This document shows, one piece after another, positions 1 through 6,004 of a DNA stretch of 11,767 bases. The DNA is taken from assembly GCA_045654685.1 (NCBI GenBank), contig JAZONV010000075.1, positions 1 through 11,767 of the forward strand. The letters run 5' to 3'. The position numbers and the translations under genes were made by a program. The notes beneath the pieces are model-generated. The model made no database searches. It was not told where the DNA came from and saw only the letters and a list, made by a program, of their open reading frames with translations. Every line of letters begins with the position of its first letter. The first letter of the stretch is position 1. Source of the stretch: RGIG1828 sp045654685. Lineage in GTDB: Bacteria; Bacillota; Clostridia; UMGS1810.

Positions 1-103
1 GTATCATTTTGTCGACATTCTCAATAACAGTATCACGAATTGTAATACCGGAATTAGTGAGTTTGTGGAAATGGTTTGAAAAAATCTTTTGTAAAATACT
101 CAT
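1..103 (-). CDS. IS91-like transposase, N-terminal fragment cut by the window edge
   Basis: Reading the minus strand from the ATG at 103-101 gives 34 codons open to the left edge, beginning MSILQKIF and containing IRDTVIENVDKMI. From memory, this matches the extreme N-terminus of IS91-family transposases in Clostridia, which start with MSILQxIF, carry an IRxxVxENVDKMI segment and continue into a CGD/cysteine-rich zinc-binding domain and then the Y2 (HUH) transposase domain. Those later domains lie outside the window, so the catalytic residues cannot be checked. No strong Shine-Dalgarno sequence is visible just upstream on the minus strand. The gene points away from the uxaC operon, and two hairpins lie between them. 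The match rests on a short stretch, so the family call is moderate; an unrelated protein with a similar start cannot be excluded. Confidence 0.6.
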   Translation of the reverse strand, partial: MSILQKIFSNHFHKLTNSGITIRDTVIENVDKMI

Positions 104-137
104 ACGAATATTTTACATTAAAATCTAGAAAAAGGAA

Positions 138-168
138 ACCCCACCCCTCAAGAATGAGGGGCAGGGGT
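138..168. repeat. Hairpin upstream of the transposase start
   Basis: CCCCTCA (144-150) and TGAGGGG (155-161) form a perfect 7-bp stem with a 4-base loop. The stem is extended by ACCCC (138-142) with GGGGT (164-168) across a small asymmetric bulge. HUH-type elements such as IS91 and IS200/IS605 carry subterminal hairpins at their ends, so this may mark the element end on the 5' side of the transposase. It could equally be a transcription-stopping structure. Only the base pairing is seen; the role is inferred. Confidence 0.5.
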
Positions 169-174
169 GTTGAT

Positions 175-196
175 GTGCGTGTTAACGCACTTTTTT
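175..196 (+). terminator. Rho-independent terminator
   Basis: GTGCGT (175-180) pairs perfectly with ACGCAC (185-190) around a GTTA loop and is followed at once by six T residues (191-196). This is the classical intrinsic terminator layout on the plus strand. No plus-strand gene ends just before it in this window, so it may shield the downstream operon from read-through coming from the mobile element, or may end a transcript that begins further left. Confidence 0.65.
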
Positions 197-282
197 ACAA
201 TAAAAATTGAGTTGTTTTTCTAAAAGGAATTCCCAAAAAGATGTATAATATGAGTATAGGCAAAACATCTGTAGCTTTTATA

Positions 283-293
283 GTGAAAATCAC
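283..293. promoter_or_regulatory. Small perfect dyad, possible operator
   Basis: GTGA-AAA-TCAC is a perfect palindrome with a 3-base centre, 10 bases upstream of the candidate -35 box of the uxaC operon. Its position would suit a regulator of uronate genes. It is short, lies in AT-rich DNA and matches no operator I recognise with certainty, so chance is a real alternative. Confidence 0.2.
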
Positions 294-303
294 AAAATAA
301 AAG

Positions 304-332
304 TTGATTTTATTCTTCGGATGCTTTAAAAT
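304..332 (+). promoter_or_regulatory. Candidate sigma-A promoter of the uxaC operon
   Basis: TTGATT (304-309) and TAAAAT (327-332) are separated by 17 bases, matching four of six and five of six consensus positions. Transcription would start near 339 and give a leader of about 125 nt before uxaC. A weaker alternative nearer the gene is TTGCAT (373-378) with TATAGA (395-400) and a 16-base spacer. The rest of 197-465 is AT-rich and holds no gene I can support. Confidence 0.45.
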
Positions 333-465
333 AAAAAGTGATATGGTGAATTGTGGAATAAATATGAAGGTGTTGCATAAGAAAAGAACAGCATTATAGA
401 GAAAAGCCGCCAAAATGAGTAAGCACAAAATCAAACTATAAATTTTAAAAGGATGGTACCAAGGT

Positions 466-1686
466 ATGAGCTTTATTAAAGATGATTTTATGTTGAAAAA
501 CAAAACAGCGAAAAAATTGTATGAATATGTTGAAAATCTCCCGATAATTGATTATCATTGTCATCTTTCCCCAAAGATGATAGCAGAGAACTATAAGTTT
601 GAAAATGCCTTTGATCTTTTCCTTGGAGGAGATCACTACAAGTGGCGTCTTATGCGCTCAAACGGAATTTCTGAAGATTACATAACCGGCAAAGCCGACA
701 TATATGAAAAATGGTGTGCCTTTGCAAAAACTGTTCCTCTCATGATAGGGAACCCCATGTACCATTGGACACATCTTGAACTCAAACGTTATTTTGACAT
801 AGATGTAACCTTGTCATCAGATACCGCAAAAGAAATCTGGGACAAAATTAATGAAGATCTGAAAAAGGAAGATTTCCGTGCAAAAGCCCTTATTAAAAAA
901 TCTAATGTGGAAGTTATATGCACCACGGATAACCCATATGATGACCTTGAATATCACAAGGGACTGAAGGATTTTGACGTGAAAGTTCTTCCCACATTCC
1001 GACCCGATCTTTCACAAATCAAATCTGACATAACAGACAGAATGGACTATTTCCATCAAAACGGATGCAGACTTTCAGACCATGCCATTGACGAGATGAA
1101 CGATGAACTGATTGAAAAAATAGTGTTCCTCGGTGAAGAATATGCAAAACGGGGATGGACAATGCAACTCCACATTGGAGCAATGAGGAACAACAACACT
1201 CCCATGTTTGAAAAACTCGGACCCGACACAGGCTTTGACTCCATAAATGATTTCCCCATAGCCGGTGGGATTTCAAAAATCATGAACGCTCTTGAAACAA
1301 AAGACGCTCTTCCCAAAACTATTCTCTACACTCTGAATCCCAAAGATAATTATGTTCTCGGAACCATGCTCGGCAATTTCCAGAAAGCACCTGTTCCCGG
1401 AAAAATCCAGTTCGGTTCAGGCTGGTGGTTCAACGATCAGCGTGACGGAATGGAAAGTCAGATGAAATCTCTTGCAAACCTCGGACTTCTTTCACGTTTT
1501 GTGGGAATGCTGACAGATTCCAGAAGCTTTGTTTCCTACCCAAGACACGAATATTTCAGAAGAATTCTTTGCAATCTCGTTGGAAAATGGGTTGAAGAAG
1601 GGGAATATCCCGAAGATTATGAAATGTTAAAAAATATAGTTCAGGGAATTTGCTATTATAACGCAAAGGAATATTTTAATTTTTAA
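466..1686 (+). CDS. uxaC: Uronate (glucuronate/galacturonate) isomerase, compact form
   Basis: UxaC (EC 5.3.1.12) converts D-glucuronate to D-fructuronate and D-galacturonate to D-tagaturonate, the first cytoplasmic step of hexuronate catabolism. The 406-residue product follows E. coli UxaC, recalled from memory, almost from end to end. Landmarks are the N-terminal DDFML...AKKLY, the metal-binding DYHCHLSP (H31 and H33), GDHYKWRLMRSNG (about 55-67), GNPMYHWTHLEL (about 95-106), RPD (179-181), LHIGAMRNNN (H236), GSGWWFNDQRDGM (317-329) and GMLTDSRSF (347-355). The start fits the family start; AAAAGGA (447-453) lies 12 bases upstream. The usual length is about 450-470 residues. The shortfall falls in two internal places, after RPD and after SDHAID (204-209), while all recognised active-site motifs remain. 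It is the first gene of an operon, with the glycosidase 24 bases downstream. Confidence 0.95.
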   Translation: MSFIKDDFMLKNKTAKKLYEYVENLPIIDYHCHLSPKMIAENYKFENAFDLFLGGDHYKWRLMRSNGISEDYITGKADIYEKWCAFAKTVPLMIGNPMYHWTHLELKRYFDIDVTLSSDTAKEIWDKINEDLKKEDFRAKALIKKSNVEVICTTDNPYDDLEYHKGLKDFDVKVLPTFRPDLSQIKSDITDRMDYFHQNGCRLSDHAIDEMNDELIEKIVFLGEEYAKRGWTMQLHIGAMRNNNTPMFEKLGPDTGFDSINDFPIAGGISKIMNALETKDALPKTILYTLNPKDNYVLGTMLGNFQKAPVPGKIQFGSGWWFNDQRDGMESQMKSLANLGLLSRFVGMLTDSRSFVSYPRHEYFRRILCNLVGKWVEEGEYPEDYEMLKNIVQGICYYNAKEYFNF

Positions 1687-1710
1687 TAATCGCTTTTTTA
1701 GGAGAAGACA

Positions 1711-4098
1711 ATGAAAAAAGCAAATGTTACAGAATTCTCTCAAAAAGAATTTTTGAATCCGCAAAAAGAACATAATTTAATATACACATGGATATGGAAT
1801 GAACCTGTGACAAAAGAGTTGATTGACTGTCAGCTTGAAGAATTTCACAAGGCGGGAATCGGAGGCATATATATTTTGCCCATGCCCGAAAACTTTCGCC
1901 CGACTACAATGAAAACAAGCATGACTCCCGATTACCTTACTGACGAATTTTTCGAATGCGTGAAACACGCTCTTGAAAAAGGAAAAGAATTGGGCATGGA
2001 ACTGTGGCTCTATGATGAGGCAGGGTGGCCGTCGGGTGGTGCAGGAGGAAACACATATTCCGAGAATCCCGATTCCGTTGAAACAATTCTTTCCATGAGG
2101 GAACTGACTATAAAGGCAAAAGAAAAATATTATCTTTCAGAAGATGCTGTTTCGGCATTTACGGGGAAAGAAAGGGTGTATGACGGAAGCTCTTTTGAAA
2201 ATGACACGATTGTAACAGAATACTACTGCGAAAAATCAAACGTAAAATCCCCCTTGAGTCCAAACCGTGTTGACAGTACAAACAAAGGTGTTGTTGACAC
2301 ATTCATAAAAAACACCTATGAAAGTTACAAAAATTCCCTTGGGGAACTTTTTGATGATGTGTCTGCCGTATTTACAGATGAACCAAGCGTAATTCAAAAT
2401 CTGATTCCCGAAAACTTTTTTGATGTGTTCAGGGATAAATACGGATATGATATAGAAAATTTTCTCTACTGTATATACGATGAATGTCTTGCAACAGAAA
2501 ATGAAGAAATGCTTGCAAGAATTCACTACGGAAAATTGTTGGGCGACTTATTTTATGAAAATTATGCCAAAAACATTGGCAACTGGTGCAGAAAACACGG
2601 CAAAAACTTTGCAGGACATCTTGACATTGACCACCTTCCCGAAGGTGCGGCAAAACAATGCTATTTCAGTCATTTGCACTCACTCAGGGAATTTGACATT
2701 CCGGGAGTTGACGTCATATGGCATCAGATTCGCATTCCTCAGGATGGAGAAGCTCCCGTTCCCGAGGGGGCACCGTTTTTTCCGAGACTTGCATCCTCTG
2801 CCGCTCATCAGTCGGGAAAGAATCTTGCTCTCACCGAATCCCTTGCGGTATATGGTGACGGAGTGACCCCCGATGAATTCCGATATGTCCTTAACTATCA
2901 GGCAATAAGGGGCATAAATGTGTTTAACATTATGCTAACCTCATCGGGAACTTCCACAAGATCCCAACTTGTTGAACGTCCTGTGTTTTCATATCTCAAA
3001 CCCGGATTTTATAATCTGGAGCATTTAAACACCTATTACAAAAGACTCTCATATCTTTTAAAACTCGGAGAGGCACAAATTGACACCGCTCTATATATTC
3101 CCTGTGCCGATTTCTGGGCAAATGGCAAAATGTCTGAAAAAGCCTCTGAAAGTTACATATCGGAAGGTGTAAATCTTGAAAGACAAAACATAGAGTTTGA
3201 TATAATTGACGATTATTCCGTGACAGATTCGGAGCTTACAGATGAAGGACTCAAAATCGGAAACGTCACATACAAAAATATCATTGTTCCAAAATGCAGT
3301 TTTATGCCCCAAGAGGTAAAAGAAAAAATCGCGCCTTTTGTGAAGAATCGGGGAGATGCAAAAAAAGATTCCCAAATCAGGATAATGAAAAGGGAGCTTT
3401 TGTCCGGAACACTCTGTTTTATTTTCAACGAAAGTCAAAGTGCACTTGAAACATCCCTTTCATCCTATGGTGACAATCTGTATAATCTCAATCTTTCAAA
3501 TGGCGAAATCTATAAAGTGAAATGCGAGAAGATAAGAATAGAGAGCGGTGATATCAAGGTGATATATTCCACGGACCACGAACCTGAATCCGTAAGTGGT
3601 GAAAAGGAATATGCTGTGTCCCTTTCAGATTTTGAATTGACAAAGGTAAGACAACTTGACATTTCCAAAAACAGTATTATCATGAAGGAAGTTTCCACAG
3701 ACACAGAAATCACAAATGAATTTTCGGGAGAAATGACCTATCGTGCCGCATATGAACTTCCCAAAAGTCCCAAGGGCGGAGAAAGATACAAAATCATTTT
3801 GAAAAACACGTCTTCAAGTGCATGCATCTCCATAGACGGAACAAAGACTGTAACTGTCGGAATAACGCCGATGGAGGCGACAATAGATGGTTCCGAACTG
3901 AAGGAGCGTGGCATTGTTGAAATTACGGTTGCCAATACCGGGGCAAATGAAATTATAGCCAAAGAAAGTATTTTGTCTGAAGAACCTGCAACTGTATTTA
4001 AAACATATCATGACAAATGTATTGATTTTGAAAGAAAAGCTCCCAAAATCCGGTTTGGAGGAGCGGAGTTTTTCAAAATTTCAGACACAAATATATAA
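1711..4098 (+). CDS. Cytoplasmic GH106-like glycoside hydrolase (possible alpha-L-rhamnosidase)
   Basis: The 795-residue protein has no signal peptide and should act in the cytoplasm. The N-terminal half looks like the barrel of GH106 and related hydrolases: WIWNEPVT (27-34), AGIGGIYILP (48-57), MELWLYDEAGWPSGG (96-110), a TDEPS motif (222-226), GHLDIDH (302-308), GVDVIWHQIR (332-341) and LTESLAVYGDG (374-384). E224 and E376 are candidate catalytic acids, by motif only. A nucleotide-like or accessory fold follows, then a beta-rich C-terminal part (about 610-770). AGGAGAAG (1700-1707) gives a strong ribosome binding site. GH106 enzymes known to me cleave alpha-L-rhamnosides, often next to uronic acids in pectin, which fits the uxaC neighbour. 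The segment around PFVKNRGDAKKDSQIRIMKR (543-560) seems shortened relative to relatives, which usually have several dozen more residues there. The exact substrate is not shown by the sequence. Confidence 0.6.
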   Translation: MKKANVTEFSQKEFLNPQKEHNLIYTWIWNEPVTKELIDCQLEEFHKAGIGGIYILPMPENFRPTTMKTSMTPDYLTDEFFECVKHALEKGKELGMELWLYDEAGWPSGGAGGNTYSENPDSVETILSMRELTIKAKEKYYLSEDAVSAFTGKERVYDGSSFENDTIVTEYYCEKSNVKSPLSPNRVDSTNKGVVDTFIKNTYESYKNSLGELFDDVSAVFTDEPSVIQNLIPENFFDVFRDKYGYDIENFLYCIYDECLATENEEMLARIHYGKLLGDLFYENYAKNIGNWCRKHGKNFAGHLDIDHLPEGAAKQCYFSHLHSLREFDIPGVDVIWHQIRIPQDGEAPVPEGAPFFPRLASSAAHQSGKNLALTESLAVYGDGVTPDEFRYVLNYQAIRGINVFNIMLTSSGTSTRSQLVERPVFSYLKPGFYNLEHLNTYYKRLSYLLKLGEAQIDTALYIPCADFWANGKMSEKASESYISEGVNLERQNIEFDIIDDYSVTDSELTDEGLKIGNVTYKNIIVPKCSFMPQEVKEKIAPFVKNRGDAKKDSQIRIMKRELLSGTLCFIFNESQSALETSLSSYGDNLYNLNLSNGEIYKVKCEKIRIESGDIKVIYSTDHEPESVSGEKEYAVSLSDFELTKVRQLDISKNSIIMKEVSTDTEITNEFSGEMTYRAAYELPKSPKGGERYKIILKNTSSSACISIDGTKTVTVGITPMEATIDGSELKERGIVEITVANTGANEIIAKESILSEEPATVFKTYHDKCIDFERKAPKIRFGGAEFFKISDTNI

Positions 4099-4115
4099 AA
4101 AGGAGCAGAGTTATA

Positions 4116-5591
4116 ATGAAGAGATTTATTTGTTTGATTACGGTGGTTGTAATGCTCGTGGTTGCAATACCCACAATCGGATTTGCAAAAGGTGCAGGAA
4201 CACAGCCTTTTTCTGATGTGAAAAGTACAGACTATTATGCAGATTCGGCATCCATGCTTTCTCAACTCGATATTATGACAGGATATCCTGACGGAACATT
4301 CGGAGCTTCAAAGTCGGTTACCAGAGCAGAAATGGCAGCTTTGGTGTGCAGAATGATGGGTGAGGGGTTATATGTTGACGGAGCGTATTATAAAGATGTG
4401 TTCGATGATGTGGAAAGCAGTCATTGGGCAAGCGGCTATATTAACTTTGCATCAGACATGGGGGTAATCAATGGTGACGGAAACGGCAAATTCAGACCCG
4501 AAGACAATGTGAAGTATGAAGAAGCCATAAAGATGATTTTTTGTGCCTATGGGTATATAGTTGAAAATGAACCCGGAGACTGGTCAGCAGGCTATATCAG
4601 ACTTGCTCAGGAATTGGGTATTGCCGATAGTGTGAGGAGCACCAAAGGAAGAACATCTACCAGAGGTGATGTTGCGGTTATGATACATAAAACTCTCATA
4701 TCCGAACTTTATCCACCTGAAGCATCTCTTATCGGAGGAGACTATGAGGGAGAACAGGAATTGTTCCTGGATGCATCCACAGATGATGTAGAGATTTATT
4801 ATACTCTTGATGGGGAAGAACCCACAACGAATAGCCAAAAATACAGAGGTTCCATAACTTTGACAGAATCCTGTGTGATAAAAGCAATTGCCGTTAAAGA
4901 TGATATTCTTATCAGCGAAGTTATGACAGAATATTATGAAATTTATGAAGAAACATATAATCTCATAATAGAAGATGTGAATCACGGAACAATAATTGCG
5001 TCGGAAGGTCAATATGCAAAAGGCGAAAGAATATATCTTGAAGCCATACCGGATGTGGGTTATGAATTTGACGGTTGGAATTGTGTGGGTGGTGGAAGAT
5101 TCAAAGACGAAAATGACAGCGAAACCTACTTCACAATGCCCGATGACGATGTTGTGATAAGTGCCTATTTTGTGAGAGGGGAAGAAACCAATGAGCAGCC
5201 CCCGGTCAAAGATGACAAAGGTGATGAACCCTCCGGAGGCAATAATCCGGTGAGAGTCACATATTATACAGGATCTGTAGTTCCCAAATATGAAAGTATA
5301 ACAGGATCTCCCCAGGTTGTGACGCCTCTTTCCCATGAACAGTCCGATGCTGTATTCATACAGTATTTCTACGATTCAAATGAAGAAGAAAAAAATGCAT
5401 ACATAGAATTTCTGGAGAAAACAGGCTGGGAACTGACAGGAACATCTACCGCCGCAGATTCCCGAGGCAAATGTGAAGTTATCGGATTTGCTCATTACGA
5501 CTCTGAAGGAAATAAGGACGCCATGGTTCAGATTAATTTCTTCCCGGATTGCGGTGATGTTGATCTGACATGTGTATTGAAGAACAGATAA
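4116..5591 (+). CDS. Secreted S-layer-homology (SLH) surface protein
   Basis: This 491-residue protein has a signal peptide (KR followed by a hydrophobic run, probable cleavage after A24). SLH 1 (about 32-84) has the canonical TRAE (69-72). SLH 2 (about 96-148) has VKYE (132-135) where TRAE is expected, and SLH 3 (about 155-197) has TRGD (182-185). Residues 203-276 resemble the chitobiase/hexosaminidase C-terminal type domain (YYTLDGEEPT, 228-237). Residues 281-353 resemble an InlB-type bacterial repeat (GYEFDGW, 315-321). A Pro/Asp/Gly-rich linker (354-378) leads to a C-terminal domain (about 380-491) that I do not recognise. SLH domains bind pyruvylated secondary wall polymers, so the protein is probably held on the cell wall with the rest displayed. 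AAAGGAG just after the glycosidase stop (17-base gap) ties it to the uxaC operon. It has no catalytic domain that I can see. Confidence 0.88.
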   Translation: MKRFICLITVVVMLVVAIPTIGFAKGAGTQPFSDVKSTDYYADSASMLSQLDIMTGYPDGTFGASKSVTRAEMAALVCRMMGEGLYVDGAYYKDVFDDVESSHWASGYINFASDMGVINGDGNGKFRPEDNVKYEEAIKMIFCAYGYIVENEPGDWSAGYIRLAQELGIADSVRSTKGRTSTRGDVAVMIHKTLISELYPPEASLIGGDYEGEQELFLDASTDDVEIYYTLDGEEPTTNSQKYRGSITLTESCVIKAIAVKDDILISEVMTEYYEIYEETYNLIIEDVNHGTIIASEGQYAKGERIYLEAIPDVGYEFDGWNCVGGGRFKDENDSETYFTMPDDDVVISAYFVRGEETNEQPPVKDDKGDEPSGGNNPVRVTYYTGSVVPKYESITGSPQVVTPLSHEQSDAVFIQYFYDSNEEEKNAYIEFLEKTGWELTGTSTAADSRGKCEVIGFAHYDSEGNKDAMVQINFFPDCGDVDLTCVLKNR

Positions 5592-5618
5592 AATATGAAG
5601 TAAAATCTTTTCATGTGA

Positions 5619-5684
5619 GCTGTCTCTTTGGATGTATAGGATAAATTGGAATTTATCCTATACAACCAAAGAGACAGCCTTTTT
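5619..5684 (+). terminator. Long inverted-repeat terminator after the uxaC operon
   Basis: GCTGTCTCTTTGG (5619-5631) pairs with CCAAAGAGACAGC (5666-5678). After a single A/A mismatch (5632/5665), TGTATAGGATAAATT (5633-5647) pairs with its complement (5650-5664). That is 28 base pairs with one mismatch and a GG centre; the innermost pairs must open to make a loop. A C and five T residues (5680-5684) follow, so it should end transcription of the operon. The stem is far longer than the 6-12 bp of most intrinsic terminators. Its GCTGTCTC/GAGACAGC ends resemble terminal repeats of mobile elements, so it may be a domesticated miniature element. Confidence 0.8.
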
Positions 5685-5782
5685 ATTCTTACGCCCTTTT
5701 TGACAATTTGATGTGTTTTAGGTCTAAAATCCTCGGTAAATACGCAAAAAATATATAAATTTTACAAATCTACTTCAAGTTA

Positions 5783-5811
5783 TTGACTTTTTTGGGTTTG
5801 CATGCTACAAT
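5783..5811 (+). promoter_or_regulatory. Sigma-A promoter of the giant Ig-like gene
   Basis: TTGACT (5783-5788) and TACAAT (5806-5811) are separated by exactly 17 bases, each five of six consensus positions, with an AT-rich stretch upstream. Transcription should begin near 5818 and give a leader of about 185 nt. A weaker pair further left (TTGACA at 5700-5705 and TAAAAT at 5725-5730, spacer 19) is less likely. The DNA between the terminator and this promoter holds no gene I can see. Confidence 0.75.
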
Positions 5812-5821
5812 AGGGTATAAT

Positions 5822-5888
5822 TAGGTTTATAGTCTATGGTGTTATGATGTAATATAGTCATTTTGGCATCATTGATTGTATTAACCTA
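5822..5888 (+). promoter_or_regulatory. Possible structured 5' leader
   Basis: TAGGTT (5822-5827) can pair with AACCTA (5883-5888), enclosing a nested pairing of ATGATG (5844-5849) with CATCAT (5867-5872). This would form a two-level stem near the start of the transcript. I matched it to no riboswitch class, and the c-di-GMP type consensus is not present. Short AT-rich stems arise easily by chance. Confidence 0.25.
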
Positions 5889-5898
5889 CATATATAAT
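5872..5898 (+). promoter_or_regulatory. Possible second, weaker promoter
   Basis: TTGATT (5872-5877) and a perfect TATAAT (5893-5898) lie 15 bases apart, a spacer shorter than optimal. If active, the transcript would begin close to 5905, just before the Shine-Dalgarno sequence of the 7-codon leader ORF, and would lack the upstream stem structure. Confidence 0.25.
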
Positions 5899-5924
5899 AT
5901 AAAAAAACAAAGGGGGTTATTGCC

Positions 5925-5948
5925 ATGGGAAGGTGTGATAGCAGCTAG
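5925..5948 (+). CDS. Seven-codon leader ORF (MGRCDSS)
   Basis: AAAGGGGG (5909-5916), one of the strongest Shine-Dalgarno matches in the window, sits 8 bases before an ATG that opens MGRCDSS and stops at TAG. The stop lies 56 bases before the ATG of the giant gene and is not in a position for translational coupling. It could be a regulatory leader peptide, a ribosome standby site, or the leftover start of a decayed gene. An overlapping frame from TTG at 5920 gives 15 codons ending at 5967, but its spacing to the Shine-Dalgarno (3 bases) is poor. What is seen is a strong initiation signal on a tiny ORF; no function is known. Confidence 0.4.
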   Translation: MGRCDSS

Positions 5949-6004
5949 TATATACATATCATGGTAATTCAAAAAATAAAACATTAAGAAAGGAAACAAA
6001 GAAC

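Noticed and set aside
242..249. TATAAT at 244-249 as a promoter for the uxaC operon
   Set aside because: There is no acceptable -35 box at 16-18 bases upstream (TTGTTT at 212-217 is 26 bases away).
195..503. Minus-strand open frame of 102 residues rich in F, I and L, overlapping the uxaC start
   Set aside because: Its only Met start lies inside uxaC, no Shine-Dalgarno precedes it, and the composition is what AT-rich intergenic DNA gives by chance.
2480..2866. Plus-strand open frame of 128 residues within the glycosidase gene
   Set aside because: It overlaps the conserved barrel region in another frame and has no initiation signal of its own.
4584..5336. Minus-strand open frame of 250 residues opposite the SLH gene
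   Set aside because: The plus strand has clear SLH and other domains in this stretch; the antisense product shows no domain and no ribosome binding site.
5822..5960. Known riboswitch or T-box in the leader of the giant gene
   Set aside because: I looked for conserved core sequences, including the c-di-GMP type, and found none; only short AT-rich stems are present.
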